Shown here: in pieces, positions 7,349 to 13,632 of the stretch
How positions within the stretch are numbered: the stretch's first letter is position 1
Layout of the letters: each line of letters starts with the position of its first letter
Source: Holophagales bacterium
GTDB lineage: Bacteria; Acidobacteriota; Holophagae; Holophagales; Holophagaceae
Length of the DNA: 13,632 nucleotides
NCBI GenBank assembly: GCA_031256155.1
Contig: JAIRRD010000203.1
Location: forward strand, 1 to 13,632
Direction of reading: 5' to 3'
The notes under the pieces: model-generated
Database searches by the model: none
What the model saw: only the letters and a program-made list of their open reading frames with translations
What the model was told of the DNA's origin: nothing
Translations under genes and position numbers: made by a program

Positions 7349-7376
7349 TTGAACGGCTATAAAATTGAAATATGCT
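7349..7376 (+). promoter_or_regulatory. possible sigma70-type promoter for the helical exported protein
   Basis: TTGAAC (7349-7354) and TATGCT (7371-7376) are separated by 16 bases, each partly matching consensus. The -35 box lies inside the right end of the repeat element. A TTGACG at 7376-7381 lacks a good partner. This call is weak. Confidence 0.3.
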
Positions 7377-7419
7377 TGACGTTATGTAAGAATATTCTTT
7401 ACTGACATGGAGGGACAAC

Positions 7420-8328
7420 ATGAAACATCTCAGACGTTCTCTTTTACTCATCTCGTTTGCCGCTGGAGCATCATTTAGTTGTATTGCCCAGTCAGCGGAA
7501 CAGACTCCTATTCAAGAGCACGCGCTAAAGATCGGTGCTCTCATCAGCCAGGCCAATCAGTTGATAGAGGCTAACCCCCGCGAAGCTCTGACAACATTTG
7601 AGGAAATACTCCAAAAAGAACCCCCTGCTTTCGACAGCGAAAACTTCAACACGGTTAGTGCCAGTTATGGGCTTTACGCAAATGTTGCCCGCTTGTACTT
7701 TGAAGCCGCCAGAGCTGCGGATGATGGCGGTTATTGGGAAAAATCCGCTGAGTACCACAAAAAAGCAGCGGAGGTCATCAGCGATGCTGCAGCCAAAACC
7801 AAAGAAGCCCTGGAAAAAAACATTGAATACTTTGGCAGCGCGACTAAACATTTACAGGCCATCATGGATGCAAACGCTGATGAAATCAATAAATTAAGGG
7901 CTAAGGATGAAAAAAACTACACAAATGATGACTTACTTCAAAAAGAAAAACTGACTGGCTGGGAAAAAGAACTGAAAGATAGCCAGGAGACAGTTGATTT
8001 CTATGCAAAATACATTGAGCGCGTTACAAAGGATGCCGCTTGGTACACGCCGACTCCTTCACGCGAAGAAATAATGTTGGATAAAATCAAGCAACAACGA
8101 GATCAGATTGAAAATTACATAGGAGGCCGTGGCAACACCGTCAAATTTGTAGAGGGCATTGTTGCTGGTTATGTGAAATATATGGAGAATTTTTCTCAGG
8201 GGGAAAAAATCTCGTTTACGTACCGCTTAATGGTTCTTTCACCAGACAGCAAGACAGCCCCGGTACTGCTTGATGTTTTACGTGGAAAAGCTACCAAAGC
8301 TGACCTCGACAGGGCCAGAAAAAAATAA
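7420..8328 (+). CDS. unrecognised exported, mainly helical protein
   Basis: I do not recognise the family of this 302-residue protein. GGAGGG lies 5 bases before ATG 7420. The N-terminus is a Sec signal (MKHLRR, then a hydrophobic stretch to about residue 23) ending CIA before Gln24. Cys21 is not in a proper lipobox. The mature part is rich in Ala, Glu and Lys. Segments such as ALKIGALISQANQLIEANP and ALTTFEEILQKEPP (about 34-68), then GLYANVARLYFEAARAADDGGYW (about 85-107), have the spacing of tetratricopeptide-like helical hairpins. A long charged, possibly coiled-coil region follows (about 115-215). It is transcribed alone, divergent from the glycosyltransferase operon and converging on scpB across 49 bp with no clear terminator. 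A periplasmic scaffold role is possible but not shown. Confidence 0.8.
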   Translation: MKHLRRSLLLISFAAGASFSCIAQSAEQTPIQEHALKIGALISQANQLIEANPREALTTFEEILQKEPPAFDSENFNTVSASYGLYANVARLYFEAARAADDGGYWEKSAEYHKKAAEVISDAAAKTKEALEKNIEYFGSATKHLQAIMDANADEINKLRAKDEKNYTNDDLLQKEKLTGWEKELKDSQETVDFYAKYIERVTKDAAWYTPTPSREEIMLDKIKQQRDQIENYIGGRGNTVKFVEGIVAGYVKYMENFSQGEKISFTYRLMVLSPDSKTAPVLLDVLRGKATKADLDRARKK

Positions 8329-8377
8329 GTCGGCGCGTTTTGCGTTTGAAATGCTCTTGTCAACAATCTGGTTATAT

Positions 8378-8992
8378 TTAATGGAATTGCTGTATAGGTG
8401 TAGCCGTTTCCAGTTGTGCAAGGGCTTGCGTCTCTAAATTATTATCGCCAAAATCAGTTAATTTTGGCAAATCCTGAATATTTTTAAGTCCGAAATGCAG
8501 CAAAAAAACTGTTGTGGTCACATACATCATAGGTCGTCCCACAACATGTTTACGACCAGATGGTAGAATCAATTCCCGCTCCAACAGACTTTTAATCTGA
8601 TTGGAAACAGATGTAACTCCACGCAATTCACTTATTTCCGGCGCAGTTATGGGTTGCCGGTAAGCAATTATAGCTAATGTTTCCAACTGGGCTGGCGTCA
8701 AACGCCCGCTCCGTAGTGTGGTAACCAATTTCGCAACCAGATCTACGTATTCAGGCGCTGTAGCAAGACGCCATCCACCTCCGACTTCAAGCAAACGGAC
8801 GCCTTTTGGAGGCTGACAGCGTTCTGACAGCGCCTCAATTCCCTGACGAATTACACCTTCGCCCAAACCGGTAAGCTCCCGTAAGCGCTCCAAGGTAAGA
8901 ACCTCACTTGTGGCGGCGAAAAGAGCTTCCAGTGCGCCTATCAGGTCGCCTCCTTCTCTCCAGAGTGACTCGTGATAAGAAAATTCTTCCAT
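8378..8992 (-). CDS. scpB: segregation and condensation protein B
   Basis: This 204-residue ScpB is the winged-helix partner that, with the kleisin ScpA and SMC, forms the bacterial condensin complex for chromosome compaction and segregation. It acts in the cytoplasm on the nucleoid. The hallmark central block is present: LTPAQLETLAIIAYRQPITAPEISELRGV (from about 98), then LLERELILPSGRKHVVGRPMMYVTT, FLLHFGL and DLP. Its length is typical. The start ATG (8992) shares one base with the psd stop codon (TAATG) and has no strong Shine-Dalgarno sequence of its own, which points to translational coupling with psd. scpA, its usual neighbour, is not in the window. The C-terminal tail after the DLP motif is short and not conserved. 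The identification is firm. Confidence 0.93.
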   Translation of the reverse strand: MEEFSYHESLWREGGDLIGALEALFAATSEVLTLERLRELTGLGEGVIRQGIEALSERCQPPKGVRLLEVGGGWRLATAPEYVDLVAKLVTTLRSGRLTPAQLETLAIIAYRQPITAPEISELRGVTSVSNQIKSLLERELILPSGRKHVVGRPMMYVTTTVFLLHFGLKNIQDLPKLTDFGDNNLETQALAQLETATPIQQFH

Positions 8993-9867
8993 TATCTAAA
9001 TTCGCCCAGGCGCTGACCAACTTTAACAGTTCCATTTGATTTTACGGGCTGCCAGTTATCTGCTTTTGATCCGCCAACAAGCATGACAACTGTGGAGCCA
9101 AATTGAAATAAACCTAAATCATCGCCAGGGGAACAAGATAAATTGAATACATTTAGGCCACCATCCTTTGACAGTTCACGACCTTCCAGCCAGCGTTCAT
9201 CCAAAACACAGCCGCCAACGTGTGTTGCGCCTATCAGTGCGCACGCTACTAACAGTCCCTCATCCTGACCCCTGCCCTCTGCAAGCCAAACTGCACGGCG
9301 GTTTCGCTCATATAGCCTTGGTACATGGGTTGTACTTGCGTCATTAACTGGCCAAAGCTCGCCCTCTATCCTGCTGACTGCTTTTACAACACCTTCAATT
9401 GGAACATGAATGCGATGGTAATCCTTTGGACTTAAGTAAAGTGTCAGAAAATGGCCTCCTTCAAATCGTTCAGGCAGAGGTATGTGCTTAAGCAACTCTT
9501 CTAAACTATAAGGTAGCCCTTTAGCCTGTATCAGAGTTCCGGCCTGAATACGACCCAACGCAATAAGGCGGCCATCCACAGGACAGTTAATGGCACCAGA
9601 TACCATTTTATCTTGTGGACGTAATCCAGGCGCAAGCCGACGTGTAAAAAATTCTTGAAGACTTTTGTATTCTTCAATGGGTTTCTCGGCTTCGCTCAAA
9701 TCCACACCGTAATGACTAGCAAAACTGTGTAAGAGTAAGCTCTGGATTTTTTTTGGCAAATGTATTGATGCCGCCCAACCTGCACAAACAGAACCCAGCT
9801 TCTTTGGATAAAATCGCAACAAATTAAGCGAGACAGGCCAATTGCACATAAAAAACCACGCTACCAC
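8992..9867 (-). CDS. psd: phosphatidylserine decarboxylase proenzyme
   Basis: This protein decarboxylates phosphatidylserine to phosphatidylethanolamine at the inner membrane. It is made as a proenzyme that cleaves itself to give a pyruvoyl group. The expected triad is present: Asp98 in CPVDGR, His154 in KDYHRIHVP (with His151), and Ser258 in FGST, the cleavage and pyruvoyl site. FGST replaces the more familiar LGST. The protein has 291 residues, close to the E. coli-type enzyme. The assigned start is GTG at 9867 without a clear Shine-Dalgarno sequence. ATG at 9849 (Met7) is an equally possible start, and both come before the conserved part. It overlaps scpB by one base. It lies 74 bp downstream of the thioredoxin-like gene on the same strand, and no synthase gene (pssA) is seen. 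The function is firm; the exact start is not. Confidence 0.93.
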   Translation of the reverse strand: MVAWFFMCNWPVSLNLLRFYPKKLGSVCAGWAASIHLPKKIQSLLLHSFASHYGVDLSEAEKPIEEYKSLQEFFTRRLAPGLRPQDKMVSGAINCPVDGRLIALGRIQAGTLIQAKGLPYSLEELLKHIPLPERFEGGHFLTLYLSPKDYHRIHVPIEGVVKAVSRIEGELWPVNDASTTHVPRLYERNRRAVWLAEGRGQDEGLLVACALIGATHVGGCVLDERWLEGRELSKDGGLNVFNLSCSPGDDLGLFQFGSTVVMLVGGSKADNWQPVKSNGTVKVGQRLGEFR

Positions 9868-9941
9868 GAGCGAAGCAAAACAAGTTAAACAAGCGAGTCG
9901 TTTCAGATGAAGTCATTTCAATTAAACTTAACGGCCCGACA

Positions 9942-10493
9942 TTATTTGACCATTACCGCTTCAAATCCCCCTATTATTGCCATTTCGTCTGAAGCACTCA
10001 TGTTTGGAGCACCTGTTTTCAAAAAGGCAATGAAGGCTTTTCTTTCTTCTTCTTTTCCTGGAAAACCAATATTTTCAGGCTTTTCGCTAGGTTTAACGGA
10101 TTGGATTGATGACGTGATGAGTTTTTCGCTTGAATCCAGAAGAACATAGAAAGGTATTCCAGAGCTGACGCCATTGGTCCATTCAGCAAGCAATTTGTCA
10201 GAACCAGGATTCTCCAATATTTTTTTCTCACCTTTTTCATTAACTGTAAGCCACTGCACCACAAAGTAGCGGTCGATCACTGATTTGACCTCTGGTCTGT
10301 CCAATACGGCTTCTAATCTCTTGCACCATGAACACCAAGAAGCATGAAATGCAATCAAAGCTTTCCTTTTAGTTGCCGTTGCTTCTTTTACGGCCTTAGT
10401 GACAAGCCCTTGAGCCAAAATTGGTGTTACCTCTGTTTGGGCGGTAAGAATCGTGCCCGAAAAAAGCAAGGCTGTGACTAAAATATTTCGCAT
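9942..10493 (-). CDS. secreted thioredoxin-like protein with a CSWC active site
   Basis: This 183-residue protein has a thioredoxin fold (thioredoxin_7/DsbD gamma-like group) and a Sec signal ending LTA before Gln19, so it should work in the periplasm. The active-site pair is Cys54-Ser-Trp-Cys57 in HASWCSWCKRLE. The preceding strand is ALIAFH and the cis-proline is Pro114 in SGIPFYVLLD. Such proteins reduce or exchange disulfides in the envelope, or help cytochrome maturation. The substrate here is unknown. AAAGGA precedes ATG 10493 by about 6 bases, and a plausible promoter lies at 10519-10546. It is followed on the same strand by psd. The fold and active site are clear; the specific role is not. 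Confidence 0.85.
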   Translation of the reverse strand: MRNILVTALLFSGTILTAQTEVTPILAQGLVTKAVKEATATKRKALIAFHASWCSWCKRLEAVLDRPEVKSVIDRYFVVQWLTVNEKGEKKILENPGSDKLLAEWTNGVSSGIPFYVLLDSSEKLITSSIQSVKPSEKPENIGFPGKEEERKAFIAFLKTGAPNMSASDEMAIIGGFEAVMVK

Positions 10494-10518
10494 GGCAGTC
10501 CTTTCAAGATTGACATTG

Positions 10519-10546
10519 AGGATAACATGTCTAAATCAAATGGCAA
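10519..10546 (-). promoter_or_regulatory. likely sigma70-type promoter of the thioredoxin-like gene
   Basis: On the minus strand, TTGCCA (10546-10541) and TATCCT (10524-10519) are 16 bases apart and 25 bases upstream of ATG 10493. It sits downstream of the palindromic repeat that follows rapZ, which suggests the gene can be transcribed independently of secA-rapZ. Confidence 0.42.
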
Positions 10547-10557
10547 GTCGAATTCGA

Positions 10558-10602
10558 TATAGCGGTTTAACTTATTGTAGTTAAACCGCTAAAATTGCTA
10601 TA
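10558..10602 (-). repeat. 45-bp TATA-bounded palindromic repeat after rapZ
   Basis: Arms TAGCGGTTTAACT (10560-10572) and its complement (10579-10591) pair perfectly around a 6-base loop. The unit is 45 bp with TATA at both ends, as at 125-169. The stem occupies the same positions but has an unrelated sequence. The left end TATAGCGGTTTAACTT matches the right-end terminal repeat of the 195-bp element at 14 of 16 positions. A further TATAGCGGTT copy (10616-10607, minus strand) overlaps the rapZ stop codon. The hairpin could slow or end transcription, but there is no T-run. Confidence 0.65.
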
Positions 10603-10610
10603 TGGAACCG

Positions 10611-11465
10611 CTATAACTCACGGTGCTGGAGGTTTAGATTTTCAATCCGGCCAATCAATCGTTCCGACAATTCTTTCGCCAGGGCAACACTGCGATGCTG
10701 ACCGCCGGTGCAACCAATCGCGATTGTGTGATACGCCTTGCCTTCCTCCAGTATGTGGGGCCATGACCACATTAACCAGTCTTCAATGCGATCTGTAAAC
10801 TCGTTGAACTGTTTAAACTGTTTGAGATACGTCAGAATTTTGTTGTCCAGTCCGGTCAAGGGGCGCAGGTCGGGTACATAAAAGGGGTTTGGTAAAAATC
10901 TGGCGTCAAACACCATATCCGCTTCGACAGGTATCCCATGTTTAAAGCCAAAACTCATGATATTCAAACATGTTTCAGCTGGACGGCACTTTGGCAATAT
11001 TTCGGTTATGCGCTGCCGCAGTTGATACAGCGTTAAATAGCTGGTATCCAAAACTATTGAGGCATGTTCTTTTACGTCTCGCAACAGATCACGCTCTTTA
11101 GCTATACCTTCGGCTATGGTTCCATCGCCTGTCATGCGGTGTGGACGGCGGCTCTCTGAATAGCGGCGAATTAATATTTCGTCTTCACATTCCAAATATA
11201 GTATAAATGGTCTTATTTCCTGCGTGTGAAGCTGCTCCAGCATGGGGACAAAATGCTTGTGGAATTCCATCTGCCTGCTGTCCATACCAACAGCCAGATG
11301 CCCACCACTCATTTGGGCTTTATTTTCTAATTCCAATAGAGGACCTAACAGTTGAAATGGAACATTGTCCAGCGCGACAAAATTTGTGTCCTCTAACACA
11401 CCAAGCACAGACCTGCGCCCGGCTCCAGATAAACCAGTGACAATGACGAGTTCCGCGATGCTCAT
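10611..11465 (-). CDS. rapZ: RapZ/YvcJ family nucleotide-binding RNase adaptor
   Basis: This 284-residue RapZ family protein is cytoplasmic. In enterobacteria RapZ senses glucosamine-6-phosphate and presents the small RNA GlmZ to RNase E. In other bacteria the family binds ATP/GTP with a less defined role. The N-terminal P-loop is GLSGAGRRS (11-19), where the usual Lys is Arg17. A similar Arg form occurs in actinobacterial members. The C-terminal domain has SFGFKHG (171-177), DARFLPNPFYVPDLRPLTG (about 187-205) and CTGGQHRS (252-259), all family hallmarks. Its length is normal. It starts 11 bp after secA, with only a weak Shine-Dalgarno sequence, so it is probably read from the secA transcript. 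The stop codon lies in a TATAGC repeat sequence. Family membership is firm. GlmZ-type regulation is not expected outside enterobacteria. Confidence 0.92.
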   Translation of the reverse strand: MSIAELVIVTGLSGAGRRSVLGVLEDTNFVALDNVPFQLLGPLLELENKAQMSGGHLAVGMDSRQMEFHKHFVPMLEQLHTQEIRPFILYLECEDEILIRRYSESRRPHRMTGDGTIAEGIAKERDLLRDVKEHASIVLDTSYLTLYQLRQRITEILPKCRPAETCLNIMSFGFKHGIPVEADMVFDARFLPNPFYVPDLRPLTGLDNKILTYLKQFKQFNEFTDRIEDWLMWSWPHILEEGKAYHTIAIGCTGGQHRSVALAKELSERLIGRIENLNLQHREL

Positions 11466-11476
11466 GGTTTCAAATT

Positions 11477-13632
11477 CTAATCATCGTCTCCGTCCACACC
11501 GCCAACATTGAACCTCATTACTCGCTGTATGGCGTCTGGACGTGAGTCATTGGTGTAATTTACAGTTACATCTTCATCCGATTCAGTTTCTTGAATTTCG
11601 TAGGTCGCCCGGGGGGTGTATTCTTCGGGTACGTGGGCTGGCTGGGGTTCTACGCGGTAGAGGTAGGAAATGATTTCGTCCTCATAACCAAAGCGCATGT
11701 TTTCAAAGTATTCGTAACTTTCACGCTTGTATTCGACTAATGGGTCTTTTTGTCCGTAGCCGCGGAAGCTGATGGCCTCTTTCAAGTGATCCATGACGAG
11801 TAAGTGGCGCTTCCAAGCGGAGTCAATTATTTGCAGCGTGGCAACACGCTCATGCCAGCGCAGTATGTCTTCTGAGCCTAGCCTGCGCTCTTTGTCCTTG
11901 TAAGCATCGTGAACGATTTTTGTAAGGGTTTCCGTGGCCTCGGACTGGGGCATGCTTGCAATGCCGTCGAAATCCAGATCAGACATGGCAAAGAGCTGCT
12001 CAAAGCGCTCTTTGAAGGCGTCTATATCCTGCTCTCCTTTTTGGGACAGGTAGTCATAGACAAGGCCCTCAACCACTTCGCTGGCCACTCTAAGAATGTA
12101 ATCTTTGGTGTTGCCCTTTAGTATTTCTGTGCGCAATCCATAAAAGAAAATCCTCTGCTTGTTCATGACATCGTCATATTCAAGGAGGTGCTTGCGGATT
12201 TCAAAGTGCTGAGTCTCAACGCGCTTTTGACTCTTTTCAATAGCTCTGGTCACCATGCCAGCTTCAATTGGTTCATCGTCATTCATGCCAAGTGTGCCCA
12301 TGATGCTCTTGAGGCGTTCGCCTCCGAAAATACGCATTAAATCGTCTTCAAGGCTCAAATAGAAGCGGCTGGAACCTGGATCGCCCTGACGACCGGCACG
12401 GCCCCTCAACTGATTGTCAATACGGCGGCTCTCATGCCGCTCTGTGCACAAAATGTGCAATCCGCCAAGCTCAACTACTTCTTCGTGTTCGGCCTTGGTC
12501 TGTTTTTCCATTGACTCAATGAGGACGTCAAATTCAGGCGTGTTCCGACCATCTTGGTCGTACAGCTCAATCTTGCGCTTTTTGGCTTCGATTTTTGCCA
12601 GGCCTTCTGCGTTTCCGCCCAGGATGATGTCGGTTCCACGTCCAGCCATGTTGGTGGCAATGGTCACTGCTCCTTTGCGGCCAGCCTGAGTTATGATTTC
12701 CGCTTCGCGTTCATGGTGCTTTGCGTTCAATACAACGTGGGGGATTCTGACTTTTTTTAGTTCTGCGGCAAGGTCTTCGCTGGATTCAATGGAGGCCGTG
12801 CCTACTAAGATGGGTTGGCCTTTTGCGTTGAGTTCTTTTATTTCTTCAACAATCGCTCGCTTTTTACCATTTCTGGTGGAGTAAATGACATCTGCGAAAT
12901 CCTTGCGAACCATCGGCATGTTGGTGGGGACAATTACTACTTCCAGCTTATATATTTGCAGTAATTCCGTGGCTTCTGTCTCGGCGGTACCGGTCATGCC
13001 AGCCAGTTTGCCGTACATCCTGAAAAAGTTCTGAAATGTGACCGTGGCAAGGGTCTGGTTTTCTGCATTGACTTCAACGCCTTCCTTGGCCTCTATAGCC
13101 TGGTGCAAGCCGTTTGACCATCTGCGGCCCGGCATCATTCGTCCGGTAAATTCGTCAACAATGACAATTTCCTTTCCACGGCCATTCTCTTTAGGGCGGA
13201 TCATGTAATCCACATCCAACTTGTACAAATTATGGGCCATGAGGGCCTGGTTCAACCCGTGCAGGGTGTCTATGGCACTTGGATCGTAAAGGTTTGGAAC
13301 TCCCAGCAGCTTTTCAGCATGGCGGATACCATCGTCAGTGAGCATGACTTGACGGTCTTTTTCATCAACTTTGTAATCCACGTCTTTTTTAAGTTTTGGA
13401 ATCATTCCATCTATTCGATAGTACTTGGACGTGTCTTCTTCAGAAGAACCGGCAATAATTAAGGGTGTCCTGGCTTCATCTATCAGAATTGAGTCAACTT
13501 CGTCAACAATTGCGTAACTGAAACCGCGCTGGGTGAAGTCTTCCAGGCTCCACTTCATGTTGTCCCGAAGATAATCAAACCCCAGTTCGTTGTTTGTACA
13601 ATAAGTTATATCGCAGCCGTAAGCTTCTCGGC
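11477..13632 (-). CDS. secA: preprotein translocase ATPase SecA (5' end beyond window)
   Basis: SecA drives proteins through SecYEG by ATP hydrolysis. The visible part is 717 residues, and the frame stays open to the window edge. The piece begins just before the conserved TNNELGFDYLRDNM (about 13610-13556). The Met codon at 13558 is inside this motif, so it is not the start. The Walker A region and roughly the first 180 residues are therefore missing from view. Visible hallmarks are the Walker B VDEVDS followed by ILIDEARTPLIIAG, NQTLATVTFQNFFRMY with GMTGTAETEA, the helicase motifs TNMAGRGTDIILGG and RGRAGRQGDPGSSRF, and the helical scaffold part (SFRGYGQKDPLVEYK). The C-terminus is acidic (ending GDDD) and lacks the cysteine zinc-binding tail of many SecA proteins, as in some lineages. 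It is followed by rapZ after 11 bp. Confidence 0.97.
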   Translation of the reverse strand, partial: REAYGCDITYCTNNELGFDYLRDNMKWSLEDFTQRGFSYAIVDEVDSILIDEARTPLIIAGSSEEDTSKYYRIDGMIPKLKKDVDYKVDEKDRQVMLTDDGIRHAEKLLGVPNLYDPSAIDTLHGLNQALMAHNLYKLDVDYMIRPKENGRGKEIVIVDEFTGRMMPGRRWSNGLHQAIEAKEGVEVNAENQTLATVTFQNFFRMYGKLAGMTGTAETEATELLQIYKLEVVIVPTNMPMVRKDFADVIYSTRNGKKRAIVEEIKELNAKGQPILVGTASIESSEDLAAELKKVRIPHVVLNAKHHEREAEIITQAGRKGAVTIATNMAGRGTDIILGGNAEGLAKIEAKKRKIELYDQDGRNTPEFDVLIESMEKQTKAEHEEVVELGGLHILCTERHESRRIDNQLRGRAGRQGDPGSSRFYLSLEDDLMRIFGGERLKSIMGTLGMNDDEPIEAGMVTRAIEKSQKRVETQHFEIRKHLLEYDDVMNKQRIFFYGLRTEILKGNTKDYILRVASEVVEGLVYDYLSQKGEQDIDAFKERFEQLFAMSDLDFDGIASMPQSEATETLTKIVHDAYKDKERRLGSEDILRWHERVATLQIIDSAWKRHLLVMDHLKEAISFRGYGQKDPLVEYKRESYEYFENMRFGYEDEIISYLYRVEPQPAHVPEEYTPRATYEIQETESDEDVTVNYTNDSRPDAIQRVMRFNVGGVDGDDD

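Larger units (their letters stand above)
7167..7361 (+). repeat. MITE-like element, copy 2 (complete, 195 bp)
   Basis: The left end TATAGTCGTTTTACTT (7167-7182) and the right end, read on the minus strand from 7361 (TATAGCCGTTCAACTT), match at 13 of 16 positions, so they form terminal inverted repeats. Inside are a 17-bp perfect palindrome (7175-7212), the 76-bp GC-rich core (7211-7286) and a diverged tail. The outermost TA at each end fits insertion at a TA target. It lies between two divergent genes, 50 bp from the glycosyltransferase start. There is no coding capacity. Confidence 0.65.

Noticed and set aside
1..7361. Composite transposon bounded by the two direct copies of the element
   Set aside because: No transposase lies between or near them, the left end of copy 1 is not visible, and the enclosed genes form an ordinary-looking operon. 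Independent insertions are simpler.
7480..7485. Lipoprotein signal at Cys21 of the helical exported protein
   Set aside because: The residues before the Cys (SFS) do not fit the lipobox. A normal cleavage after CIA fits better.
9868..9941. Possible terminator or small gene between the thioredoxin-like gene and psd
   Set aside because: I see no stable inverted repeat and no frame with a ribosome site in these 74 bases.
10558..10602. Integron attC site (RYYYAAC and GTTRRRY boxes are present as GTTTAAC and GTTAAAC)
   Set aside because: The boxes are only a few bases apart, with no inner box pair. The sister elements lack these boxes, and there is no integrase or cassette array.
13556..13558. 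ATG as the start of SecA
   Set aside because: The frame stays open to the window edge and the upstream codons encode the conserved TNNELGFDYLRD part of SecA, so this Met is internal.

Overview
The window suggests a diderm (Gram-negative) bacterium. It has a family 9 lipopolysaccharide-type glycosyltransferase, a phosphatidylserine decarboxylase, and several proteins with Sec signal peptides that would act in the periplasm. Base composition is near one half G+C. The phylum cannot be fixed from the sequence alone. An Acidobacteriota-like lineage would fit the DUF2911 protein, paired M16-like proteins and AQ-type signal-peptide ends, but this is only a guess.

Layout. Positions 1-169 are the right part of a miniature repeat element. 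It is followed by a plus-strand gene for a secreted DUF2911 protein (207-827). Converging on it is a compact minus-strand operon that reads from 7117 down to 840: a family 9 glycosyltransferase, two M16 peptidase-fold proteins that both lack the zinc site, and an 862-residue protein with three trypsin/HtrA-like domains plus a PDZ domain. The first three genes overlap by 4 bp each and the last follows after 31 bp. The divergent intergenic region 7118-7419 holds a second, complete copy of the miniature element (7167-7361). It is followed by a plus-strand gene for an unrecognised exported helical protein (7420-8328). The rest is on the minus strand, read from the right: secA (5' end beyond the window), rapZ, a short palindromic repeat, a thioredoxin-like secreted protein, psd and scpB.

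How the genes relate. The right half is mostly housekeeping: Sec export, RNase adaptor or nucleotide sensing, membrane lipid synthesis and chromosome condensation. The left half is an envelope operon whose notable feature is loss of catalysis. Both M16-like proteins lack HxxEH. In the triple HtrA protein, the first and third protease domains have lost all three catalytic residues, while the middle domain keeps His, Asp and Ser. This looks like one working protease centre held between binding or regulatory pseudoprotease domains, made with two M16-fold scaffold or chaperone-like partners.

The intergenic gaps carry a previously unlabelled family of TATAGC-ended elements. They share about 16-bp terminal repeats, a subterminal palindrome whose two arms change together between copies, and in two copies a 76-bp GC-rich core that is 74/76 identical. 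They resemble non-autonomous (MITE-like) elements. No transposase is present in the window. Five of the six proteins with signal peptides have Ala-Gln at the predicted cleavage site.
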